Shown in pieces: positions 57,112 through 64,000 of a stretch of DNA of 64,000 nucleotides. The stretch is from contig NZ_VTXD01000002.1 in NCBI RefSeq assembly GCF_013114625.1, positions 124,001-188,000 on the forward strand. Reading direction: 5' to 3'. Made by a program: the position numbers and the translations under genes. Numbering within the stretch: the stretch's first letter is position 1; each line of letters begins with the position of its first letter. Source of the DNA: Vibrio sp. 99-70-13A1 (lineage in GTDB: Bacteria; Pseudomonadota; Gammaproteobacteria; Enterobacterales; Vibrionaceae). Below the pieces are notes generated by a model. That model saw only the letters and a list, made by a program, of their open reading frames with translations, did not search any database and had not been told where the DNA came from.

Positions 57112-57186
57112 TTATGTCGATGACATAAGGTGATGACTTAGGCTCCCCATATTGAGCAGCTAAGTCATCACTTTACGTAATGTCAT
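57112..57186 (-). promoter_or_regulatory. Competing hairpins in the fadL leader (candidate attenuator or terminator)
   Basis: On the minus strand a 12-bp perfect stem (GTGATGACTTAG with CTAAGTCATCAC, 18-nt loop) can extend by pairing ATGACAT (57186-57180) with ATGTCAT (57126-57120). The latter overlaps the 5' arm of a second hairpin, TTATGTC-3 nt-GACATAA (57128-57112), that is followed by five T residues. The two structures cannot form together. Confidence 0.55.
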
Positions 57187-57240
57187 ATTATGGAATAGAT
57201 AGCTAAATCTAGGTCTACATCGAGACGATAAATTAAGATC

Positions 57241-57264
57241 AATGATTAAATGATTAAATGATTA
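57241..57264. repeat. 8-bp tandem repeat (AATGATTA), three units
   Basis: Three perfect AATGATTA units end three bases before the stop codon of the minus-strand HEAT/TPR gene, that is, immediately 3' of it. Confidence 0.9.
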
Positions 57265-57267
57265 AAG

Positions 57268-58338
57268 TTAACTTACCGTTTTTGGTCTTTGCTCTTTTAG
57301 CTGCTGAATCACGTATGGAGGTGCCACTTTTTCTAATTCAGATAAGCATTCATCTGTTTTAGGGTGGCTATAGCGTGTATAAATGTCACATACCGCGTAA
57401 AGCTGCTCTGGAGCACCTGAAATTAAATAGGCTTGCTCAAAAGATTGAGTCGATTTATCGATATCGAATGTTTCTTGAAGTACCCCATTCAAATACCAGT
57501 AATAACTATTTTTAGGTTCCAGTTCAGCCGCTATTTGAATAGCATCTGCGGCTTGCTTTTTATCATCCAGCCTCACTAACGTGAGAGATTTTGAATAATA
57601 AAGTGCAGCATTATCTGCAAATAAAGCGAGTGCATTATCAAGTACTTTTAGTGCTTGTTCGTCTTGCTCTTGGGCTCTGTAATTGTCGGCATAACTTAAC
57701 CAAACTTGAGGGTCAGTAACGGTACTGCTGCCATCTACTTTCGGATTGAGCAAAGATAAATACAGAGTTTCAGCCTTATCCCACTCTTTATGCCAGCGAT
57801 ACACATCAGCTAGCAGCAAACTGGTTGCTGAGTCTGGCTTGGTTTTTAAATACGCAATCAACTCTTCAACTGGGGTTTCAATAGCTTTCTGTTGCTCTTC
57901 TGTCATATTGCCGTAATCACGGATCAAACTGGTTGTTGCGGTAATGCGAACACGTTTAGCCGAATCTTTAAGTAACGGAGAAACCATTCTCCAACGGTTA
58001 GTAAATTGGTACGGTTCAGCTCCTATAACCGCCGACTCTCTTACTTCTTCAGACTGATCTTTTAAGCCTCTTGCAACGGCGACTAAACTACTTTGACTTG
58101 GGTAACTGGCAAGCTGTCTTAGTGCATCAGCTCGAACACTGGTTGACTCTCGCATGTCTTGCGCTTGGTAAGCCAATTGTTGCTCTGGCATGCTGTTTTG
58201 AGTCGAGGTAGAGGTTTGACTCTTTAGGTCTTGCGAATGAGTATTTAGATCTTGCGAATCAATCGTTGGTTCAGCGACAGCGTTAAATGCGCCCATAAAA
58301 ATTAGGCTAGCTAAACTAAGTGTGATGTGTTTTTTCAT
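57268..58338 (-). CDS. Periplasmic HEAT/TPR-repeat protein
   Basis: The 356-residue protein has a signal peptide (KKHITLSLASLIFMGAFNAVA), a low-complexity Ser/Gln/Thr linker, two HEAT-like repeats (about residues 65-140; RADALRQLASYPSQSSLVAVARGL and SAKRVRITATTSLIRDYG), and then TPR repeats (about 165-330). It looks like a protein-protein adaptor. I place the start at ATG 58338, with AGGTGG about eight bases upstream; the GTG at 58350 lies flush with the stop of the maturase gene. It is co-transcribed with the radical-SAM gene upstream. Confidence 0.85.
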   Translation of the reverse strand: MKKHITLSLASLIFMGAFNAVAEPTIDSQDLNTHSQDLKSQTSTSTQNSMPEQQLAYQAQDMRESTSVRADALRQLASYPSQSSLVAVARGLKDQSEEVRESAVIGAEPYQFTNRWRMVSPLLKDSAKRVRITATTSLIRDYGNMTEEQQKAIETPVEELIAYLKTKPDSATSLLLADVYRWHKEWDKAETLYLSLLNPKVDGSSTVTDPQVWLSYADNYRAQEQDEQALKVLDNALALFADNAALYYSKSLTLVRLDDKKQAADAIQIAAELEPKNSYYWYLNGVLQETFDIDKSTQSFEQAYLISGAPEQLYAVCDIYTRYSHPKTDECLSELEKVAPPYVIQQLKEQRPKTVS

Positions 58339-58350
58339 TATGTTATCCAC

Positions 58351-59733
58351 CTAAAATTTTGTAGGGAAAGCAGAGGCTGAGCTTGTGTTCTGCGCAAGTG
58401 ATGCTCTTTCAGCTATCGCCTTTTCGCGCGCAACTTGCAGCTCAGAATCACTGTACTTGCCGTGTTTAACCGGGTGCTTCATCGCTCTTAAGATATAAGC
58501 AATCGAGCGATCAGCATGGCTGAAAAATTTCTTCCAACCCGCACACAAATAATTAAGCCCCGGTTCGCCATCTCTGGTTCGGATGAATCTATTTTTCGGG
58601 CATTCACCATGACAAGCAAAGCGGTATTCACATTTTTGGCATTGACTCGTTAGGCTACGTGATTTAGCAAATCCAAATTCTTGCTGCTTTTTGTCAAACG
58701 CCATGTCATCTAAACTGCGTTGATTGATATTGCCAATTTTGAATTCTGGGTAAACATAGTGGTCACAAGCAAACACATCGCCTGTAGGTTCCATTGCTAA
58801 GCCTTTGCCACACACTTCACCTAAGGTACATAATGGGTTCTGACGACCCATCCAAGTTTCAATACTGGCTTCAAAATACTGCACAAATACTTTGCCAATA
58901 TCTTGGCGAGCCCACTCATCAAATACTGCAATTAGAAAGTTGCCCCACGCTTCATCTGACACGCACCAAGACTCCACCACCGAATCTTTATGACCTGGAA
59001 TTAAACGTTTATCGCCTTGGCGTAACTGTTCGTTAGCCTGCCCAGTTTGTCCTTCACCAACAATTTGAGGCGCATCCGTTCTAAAGGTTTTTTGTTCCAC
59101 AATCGGGATGAACTGCATTTGAGGTGACTTCACCACATCACGTAGGAAGCGATAAACCTCAAGCGGGTTTTGACTTGTTAAATTGTTCACGCAGGTCAGC
59201 GTGGCAAACTTCACATCATGTTTATGAAGCAGCTCCACCGCCTTCATCACTTGTTTAAAAGTACCGCGACCTGCTTTGTTGGTTCGATAGGTGTTATGCA
59301 AAAGCTCAGGACCATCAATACTAAGCCCAATGAGGAAACTATTTTTCGCAAGGAATTCACACCACTCGTCATTGAGCAATGTGCCATTGGTTTGGAGATC
59401 ATTTGAAATCTTGATGCCTGAGGGTTGGTACTTTTTCTGGAGTAATACAATTTTTTCGAAATATTCCAAGCCAAGCATGGTTGGTTCACCACCCTGCCAT
59501 GAAAATATAATTTCTGGCGTGTTTTGCCCTTCGATATATTGGCGGATATACGTCTCTAACGTTTCGTCATCCATTCTTGGTGAGCAGCCTTTCTTATACT
59601 CAAGTAAATCTTGCTTGCTTAAGTAATAACAATAGGTGCAATCGATATTACAAGCCGCTCCAATCGGCTTCGCCATCACGTGTAAACGCTTAGACGCTTT
59701 TCCATTAAATTGAGGGCCTTGAGTCAGAATCAT
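58351..59733 (-). CDS. Radical SAM/SPASM protein of the anaerobic sulfatase-maturase family
   Basis: The 460-residue protein has the SAM-cluster motif CNIDCTYC (C-x3-C-x2-C, about residues 28-35), FSWQGGEPTMLGLEYF, and SIDGPELLHNTYRTNKAGRGTF. It also has the SPASM-type C-terminal clusters: PLCTLGEVCGKGLAMEPTGDVFACDHYVYPE with the catalytic aspartate of anSMEs, and CQKCEYRFACHGECPKNRF. Family members oxidise Cys or Ser to formylglycine in sulfatases. No protein in the window shows the C/S-x-P/A-x-R substrate motif. It is divergent from the FGE-like gene by 141 bp. Confidence 0.92.
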   Translation of the reverse strand: MILTQGPQFNGKASKRLHVMAKPIGAACNIDCTYCYYLSKQDLLEYKKGCSPRMDDETLETYIRQYIEGQNTPEIIFSWQGGEPTMLGLEYFEKIVLLQKKYQPSGIKISNDLQTNGTLLNDEWCEFLAKNSFLIGLSIDGPELLHNTYRTNKAGRGTFKQVMKAVELLHKHDVKFATLTCVNNLTSQNPLEVYRFLRDVVKSPQMQFIPIVEQKTFRTDAPQIVGEGQTGQANEQLRQGDKRLIPGHKDSVVESWCVSDEAWGNFLIAVFDEWARQDIGKVFVQYFEASIETWMGRQNPLCTLGEVCGKGLAMEPTGDVFACDHYVYPEFKIGNINQRSLDDMAFDKKQQEFGFAKSRSLTSQCQKCEYRFACHGECPKNRFIRTRDGEPGLNYLCAGWKKFFSHADRSIAYILRAMKHPVKHGKYSDSELQVAREKAIAERASLAQNTSSASAFPTKF

Positions 59734-59810
59734 AGTGGTTTTGCCTATTCAAAAATGGTGACCGCTTAATAATAAACGTCTCTTGCACTTGTGGATTGTT
59801 ATAGAGGTTA

Positions 59811-59823
59811 TTCCATTTTGGAA
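59811..59823. promoter_or_regulatory. TTCCATTTTGGAA palindrome in the maturase/FGE-like intergenic region
   Basis: TTCCA-TTT-TGGAA lies 78 bp before the maturase start and 52 bp before the lipoprotein start. It matches the core of the palindrome upstream of yjjI at 29906-29918 in 12 of 13 bases. Confidence 0.5.
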
Positions 59824-59874
59824 AGTGGTTTGCAGGTATTATGGATGCATACATTATGAGCAATTGAGGCGACT

Positions 59875-60708
59875 ATGTTCACATCAAATCCAGTACATTC
59901 TCACAGTAAAAAACCGGCTTCTCCGCAACCACTTAAAACCAAAATGGTAATGGGTGCAGTGATAGTTTTGGCGTCAACATTAGTGGGTTGTAGTAGCTTT
60001 GCCCCCCACCCAACCGCGACCCTTATTGAACAGGATATGGTCAAGGTAGAAGGTGGTGAATTCACTATGGGATCAAATGCGCAGGAAGCGAAATCAAGCG
60101 AACAACCAGCGCACCTTGTGTCTGTCGATAGCTTTTACATGTCTAAATTTGAAGTCACTCAATCTCTATTTGAATCAGTGATGGGGTCTTCACTCAGTTA
60201 CTTCCCTTCACCAGACATTCCTGTGAATAACTTAAGCTGGCAGCAAGCGAATTACTTTATTGAAAAGCTGAATGAGCTGACTAATGAAAACTACCGCCTG
60301 CCTACTGAAGCGGAATGGGAATTTGCAGCTCGTGGTGGAAACTTGAGCCAGGGGTATATTTATAGTGGTTCAAATAATATTGAGGATGTGGCTTGGTATT
60401 CAGAAAATGCTAATAACCAAGCGCAACCTGTTGGCAGTAAATTACCTAATGAACTAGGGCTTTACGATATGACAGGTAATGTCGGCGAATTTGTTATTGA
60501 TGCTTTCGACGACACTTTCTACCGTTACTCACCTTCAGACAACCCAAGCAATGCACATGATTCGAAAATTGGACTCGCACATAAGTCAGTGAGAGGTGGA
60601 AGCTTTTCATACGATGCGAATGAATCTGAAAATTACCGAAGAGACTTTGCAAGTCAGTCTATAATTATGTCTGACATGGGATTACGACTCGTTAGGGATG
60701 CTAAATAA
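59875..60708 (+). CDS. Formylglycine-generating-enzyme-fold lipoprotein lacking catalytic cysteines
   Basis: The 277-residue protein has a long n-region, a hydrophobic segment and a lipobox LVGC (Cys about residue 39). It is followed by an FGE-sulfatase domain: MVKVEGGEFTMGSNAQEAKSSEQPAHLVSVDSFYMSKFEVTQ, YRLPTEAEWEFAARGG, GLYDMTGNVGEFVID (instead of GNVWEW), and HKSVRGGSFSYDANES. The cysteine pair used by FGE to oxidise sulfatases is absent, and the lipobox cysteine is the only Cys after it in the protein. It is therefore likely a structural or binding member, anchored to a membrane. The phosphatase gene follows. Confidence 0.88.
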   Translation: MFTSNPVHSHSKKPASPQPLKTKMVMGAVIVLASTLVGCSSFAPHPTATLIEQDMVKVEGGEFTMGSNAQEAKSSEQPAHLVSVDSFYMSKFEVTQSLFESVMGSSLSYFPSPDIPVNNLSWQQANYFIEKLNELTNENYRLPTEAEWEFAARGGNLSQGYIYSGSNNIEDVAWYSENANNQAQPVGSKLPNELGLYDMTGNVGEFVIDAFDDTFYRYSPSDNPSNAHDSKIGLAHKSVRGGSFSYDANESENYRRDFASQSIIMSDMGLRLVRDAK

Positions 60709-60851
60709 GCAGTGAAAGCTTTAGCATTAATGAGCTGTGAGTATCAGAACTAAAAGTCGTGTGCAGCTCAAGTCAGCTAAAGCTATTTCCACCAACAAGT
60801 GAACCGAAAGATTCAGCTATACCTAACGTTCTTCCGGCAAGGGATCTGATT

Positions 60852-62645
60852 ATGAATAAAACGAGCTTAACCAATTTCCATCCATTAACCACATTAAAAT
60901 CGCACAGTGTTCTTAAACCTTCAAATACAAAGCGAAAAGGCAATTCAACGTTAGCGGTTTCTTTATTATCCGGAGCCGTATTAGCCGGAGCTTTGTTATC
61001 GCCCTTACAAGCAGTTGCAAATGACCAGCAACCTAAATTGGTTTTGCAGATCACGGTGGATGGGTTACGTGGTGATCTTCTCGAACGTTATAAATCAAAT
61101 TTTGGGCAAGCTGGTTTTCGCTATCTGATGGAAGAAGGGGCTTACTACACAAATGCTCATTATCAGCACGGGAACACTGAAACCATTGTCGGTCACGTTT
61201 CACTGGCAACAGGCGCTCCTCCAAGTGTTCACGGCATGGTTGGAAACGTCTGGTATGACAGAAATGAAGAACGCCTTGTCTACAACGTTGAAGATGAAAA
61301 CTACAACATGCTGACATCTGGTGCGGGTGTGAATCAAGCAACCGAAATAGATCCTACTCAAAAAGTAGCCACCAAAGATGGTCGCTCTCCAGAGCCGATC
61401 CTTTCAACAACGTTTAGCGATGAACTCGCTGTATCGAGTAACGGCGCTTCAAAAATATTCTCAGTGTCAGTGAAAGACCGCGGGGCAATATCACTGGCGG
61501 GTCATTCTGGTAAAGCCTTCTGGTTCTCTAAAGCACAATCTGAATTTGTGACTAGTAATTATTACTATGAGGAATACCCTGAGTGGGTAACAAATTGGAA
61601 TAGCAAAAAGCTGGCGAATGAATATTCAGGCAAGCGCTGGGAGCTTTCTTTAGACAGTAATCAATATACTTTAGAAGAAGGTGACCCTGAGTATAAAGTC
61701 GATTTGGCAGGCTTCAAAAGAACCTTCCCACATCCTTACGGCCCTGCAAGCTTTAAGTACTACAGTACCATGCTAACCCTTAGCCCTGCTGGTGATGAGC
61801 TAACAGCAAATTTTGCCAGTACGCTGCTTAAAGAAGAGCAGCTCGGTAAAGGGAAGTTCACTGACTATCTTGCTGTCAGTTTTTCAGCAAACGACTATGT
61901 CATTCACATGTATGGTCCATCAAGCTTAGAAACTGAAGATAATTTAATACGTCTTGACCGAACCATTGCTAAGTTACTGAACGATGTGGACGCACAAGTT
62001 GGTCTAAAAAATACGCTCATTGTTTTATCCGCAGACCATGGAGTGCCAGAAGCCTCACCAACAGTGAATGCTTTAGGTTACAACCAAGCCAATTACTTCG
62101 ACCAAGAAACCTTAATGAGTGGTAAGTTGATGAGCCGTTTAAAATCAGAATTTGGATTAGGTAAAGAAGCCATTCGTTTATACGCTCAACCTTATGTTTA
62201 CCTTAACCATGATGTTATCTCGAAAAAAGGTGTCGAGTTAGCCAAGGTTCAAGCTGTGGTTGCTGATGAAGTATCAAAAGTAAAAGGGGTTGCGTTTGCT
62301 GTCACCAGTACCGATGTGCAAAACAACCAATTGCCCGATACGCGAGTGATGCAACTGGTCAAAAACAACTACCACCCTCAGCGCTCTGGTGATGTCTACT
62401 TAGTTTTTGCTCCAAGAACTTATATCAATGATATGGATGGCTTAACCATTGCTTCTACTCATGGTTCACCATGGCGCTACGATACTCATGTACCGGTAAT
62501 TTTTGCGGGCTTCGATATTGAATCGAATAAGATAACGCATGAAATCACGCCGTATGATATTGCCCCTACGCTATCAAACAAACTGGGCATTACTCAGCCT
62601 AGTGGCGCTATTGGTCAGGTTCTCTCTGAAGTGATGGATGACTAG
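60852..62645 (+). CDS. Secreted alkaline phosphatase superfamily enzyme, PafA-like
   Basis: The 597-residue protein has a long N-terminal region leading to a signal core (STLAVSLLSGAVLAGALLSPLQAVA). It has PafA/phosphodiesterase motifs: VDGLRGDLLERY (metal-ligand Asp), HGNTETIVGHVSLATG (nucleophile Thr, T109 or T111), SFSANDYVIHMYGP (Asp/His ligands), SADHGVPE (Asp-His) and ASTHGSPWRYDTHVP (His). It should hydrolyse phosphate mono- or diesters, or sulfate esters, in the periplasm. A Thr nucleophile needs no formylglycine maturation. The ATG at 60852 with AAGGGAT is preferred over an upstream GTG. It is 143 bp after the FGE-like gene. Confidence 0.88.
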   Translation: MNKTSLTNFHPLTTLKSHSVLKPSNTKRKGNSTLAVSLLSGAVLAGALLSPLQAVANDQQPKLVLQITVDGLRGDLLERYKSNFGQAGFRYLMEEGAYYTNAHYQHGNTETIVGHVSLATGAPPSVHGMVGNVWYDRNEERLVYNVEDENYNMLTSGAGVNQATEIDPTQKVATKDGRSPEPILSTTFSDELAVSSNGASKIFSVSVKDRGAISLAGHSGKAFWFSKAQSEFVTSNYYYEEYPEWVTNWNSKKLANEYSGKRWELSLDSNQYTLEEGDPEYKVDLAGFKRTFPHPYGPASFKYYSTMLTLSPAGDELTANFASTLLKEEQLGKGKFTDYLAVSFSANDYVIHMYGPSSLETEDNLIRLDRTIAKLLNDVDAQVGLKNTLIVLSADHGVPEASPTVNALGYNQANYFDQETLMSGKLMSRLKSEFGLGKEAIRLYAQPYVYLNHDVISKKGVELAKVQAVVADEVSKVKGVAFAVTSTDVQNNQLPDTRVMQLVKNNYHPQRSGDVYLVFAPRTYINDMDGLTIASTHGSPWRYDTHVPVIFAGFDIESNKITHEITPYDIAPTLSNKLGITQPSGAIGQVLSEVMDD

Positions 62646-62707
62646 CTAGTTAAAGCAATAAAGCAATGAACGTAGTTTCATTGATTGGCTAACGTTCAGA
62701 TAAATAA

Positions 62708-62734
62708 AAAGAGCAGCGATATTCGCTGCTCTTT
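62708..62734. terminator. Bidirectional intrinsic terminator
   Basis: Perfect 12-bp arms AAAGAGCAGCGA / TCGCTGCTCTTT with a 3-nt loop lie between the phosphatase gene and the convergent small gene. Confidence 0.88.
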
Positions 62735-62784
62735 ATAGGTAAAATAAACGATTGTATTAAGACAAAGTTAGCGCGCTTAAATAC

Positions 62785-63036
62785 CTAGGCTAACTCGTTA
62801 GCGATACCTTGAAGTTGCTGCTGACTATACGACTCAGCCTTCGGTCCTTCACTCATTAAATCGATCACTTTGAAACCTGAAAGGTCTGGGAACTCTTTAG
62901 GCAAGTAATCTAAAAAGGCTTGAGTATTCGGCCATTTACCACGCACGGTATAACCTTCTTCAACATCAAAATCTTCCGTTTCAAAGAAGGAAAATTCCGT
63001 CATCCCAACATTATGGCAATATAAGACTAAGTACAT
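62785..63036 (-). CDS. Small protein of unknown function, 83 residues
   Basis: The protein starts MYLVLYCHNVGMTEFSFFET and is acidic, with an aromatic-rich middle (GYTVRGKWPNTQAFLDYLPKEFPDLSGFKVIDL). It has no membrane helix beyond a mildly hydrophobic start. No clear ribosome-binding site is visible, and the ATG at 63003 is an alternative start. I recognise no family. It is convergent with the phosphatase gene and on the same strand as the LysR gene at the window end. Confidence 0.6.
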   Translation of the reverse strand: MYLVLYCHNVGMTEFSFFETEDFDVEEGYTVRGKWPNTQAFLDYLPKEFPDLSGFKVIDLMSEGPKAESYSQQQLQGIANELA

Positions 63037-63164
63037 GATTCAATTTACTTTAATGTTAAGTTCATCCTAGTATGCACTTTACTTAGTGCTTACCGTTAGT
63101 CTAGCTGTATTCACAATAGCTGCACTCACAATATCAGTTCTCTCAATAGACTGACTTGTCATGA

Positions 63165-64000
63165 TTACGTTCTTGCGACCACTTGGTTCTTAGAGACTTT
63201 TTGAATCTGCTGTCTTAACCATTTGTGACCACTTTCTGCGGTGCGGCTTGGGTGCCAAATAGAGCAAAGATCAAGCTCACCTTGTTCAAATGGCAGAGGT
63301 ATAGACCTAACGTTAAATAGATCTGCAAAAGAGTGAATTGTCGACTTAGGCAAAATACCAATCATGTCACTTTTACCGATTATCGGCAGCATCTCTATTG
63401 CACCTGCTGCACGCACCACTATTTTACGCTTTTCTAATTCTGAAATATCATCAGCAGTCAGTAAACTGCGTCGGCTATGCCAACGTGAGACAACAACATG
63501 CTCTTCATTAAAGAACTCTTCCTGAGTAATTGAATCTTTTAATCTTGGGTGATCTTTTCTACACACCACATTCAAATGCTCTGAATAAATCACTTCAGAC
63601 TTCAGTAAATTACGACCACGGGGCGCCATATCTATGACTAAGTCATAGCGCTGTAAACGAAGGTCAGTTTCATGGTCTTCCGTAAATAAAGGGTGAACTT
63701 CTAATGCTATATTCGGCGCTTCATTTCGCATTTGTTTAATCAATTCTGGAATCAAGAAATACCCAGCAACAGACACCGCTGCTACAGAAAAAATTCGGTT
63801 CGATGTTTTCGGATCAAAATCTCTAGAAGCAGATAAAGTAGAAGTGAAATTTTTTAACGCGGCAGACATTGCAGGGTAGATATCACGAGAGAATGTCGTA
63901 GGTTCGACGCCAGAGGCATTGCGATGAAACAGGTGATCATCATAGATTTCACGTAGCCTTTTGAGCGCCTTACTCACAGCGGGTTGGCTTATCTCCATTC
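63165..64000 (-). CDS. LysR family transcriptional regulator, N-terminus outside window
   Basis: The visible 277 residues begin inside the HTH (ISQPAVSKALKRLREIYDDHLFHRNASGVEPTTFS); about 25-30 N-terminal residues are missing, so the gene continues past the right edge. The rest is a LysR effector domain. The DDHLFHR-x-x-x-G-x-x-PT linker places it in the LeuO/NodD-like branch. The ATG at 63998 is internal and not the true start. The target is unknown. Confidence 0.88.
   Translation of the reverse strand, partial: MEISQPAVSKALKRLREIYDDHLFHRNASGVEPTTFSRDIYPAMSAALKNFTSTLSASRDFDPKTSNRIFSVAAVSVAGYFLIPELIKQMRNEAPNIALEVHPLFTEDHETDLRLQRYDLVIDMAPRGRNLLKSEVIYSEHLNVVCRKDHPRLKDSITQEEFFNEEHVVVSRWHSRRSLLTADDISELEKRKIVVRAAGAIEMLPIIGKSDMIGILPKSTIHSFADLFNVRSIPLPFEQGELDLCSIWHPSRTAESGHKWLRQQIQKVSKNQVVART

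Overview
The window looks like chromosomal DNA of a marine gammaproteobacterium of the genus Vibrio or a close relative. The evidence is the low GC content, AT-rich spacers, gene families typical of Vibrio (HMG-CoA reductase, phhAB next to acetoacetyl-CoA synthetase, OFA-type MFS, FadL, many GGDEF proteins) and short intrinsic terminators between nearly all convergent genes. From memory of V. cholerae, several of these genes lie on chromosome 2, so this may be the secondary chromosome; that is inference. I saw no rRNA, tRNA, insertion sequence, prophage or CRISPR array. About 53 genes are called: two run off the window edges and three are small ORFs of 41-53 codons.

Layout. 1-6.3 kb: a truncated TPR membrane protein, a MATE exporter with divergent LysR regulator, a DOPA-dioxygenase-like protein and a Cache-type diguanylate cyclase. 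6.7-10 kb: a three-gene E1alpha-E1beta-E2 2-oxoacid dehydrogenase operon with tight overlaps. 10-18.5 kb: a small membrane protein, an OFA-family MFS carrier with a perfect palindrome in its leader, a VOC protein, helD divergent from yccS, and two small proteins. 18.7-27.3 kb: HMG-CoA reductase, a CHASE-GGDEF-EAL protein, phhAB divergent from acetoacetyl-CoA synthetase with a TyrR-type box between them, and a LysR regulator. 27.3-29.8 kb: the glycyl-radical pair yjjI-yjjW. 30-46.4 kb: mostly housekeeping and transport genes (methyltransferase, LysR, CDF, YddG, TPR-GAF-GGDEF, YjjG, iron alcohol dehydrogenase, DUF1294, YedJ, YccT, YccF, aldolase-like PLP enzyme, HAD, KefF/KefB-like pair). 46.5-52.9 kb: a catecholate-siderophore uptake locus (AraC regulator, Fur box, periplasmic esterase, TonB receptor) followed by an MFS exporter that has its own striking promoter palindrome. 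53.1-55.8 kb: a BMP-family periplasmic binding protein paired with a membrane diguanylate cyclase. 55.9-57.1 kb: FadL. 57.3-62.6 kb: a divergent four-gene locus of radical-SAM sulfatase-maturase-like enzyme, HEAT/TPR periplasmic protein, formylglycine-enzyme-fold lipoprotein without cysteines, and a PafA-like phosphatase. The window ends in a truncated LysR gene.

The most interesting signals are: (1) the four-gene maturase/FGE-like/phosphatase locus with no recognisable sulfatase substrate; (2) a binding protein apparently dedicated to a diguanylate cyclase; (3) a 22-bp perfect palindrome with 19-bp -35/-10 spacing (MerR-type geometry) before the exporter; (4) a 13-bp motif TTCCATTWTGGAA shared by the two radical-SAM/glycyl-radical loci; (5) repeated 7-8 bp tandem arrays placed just after stop codons, plus two in-frame hexamer arrays at protein C-termini; and (6) mutually exclusive hairpins in the fadL leader. 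All assignments come from reading the sequence by eye; no database search was run.
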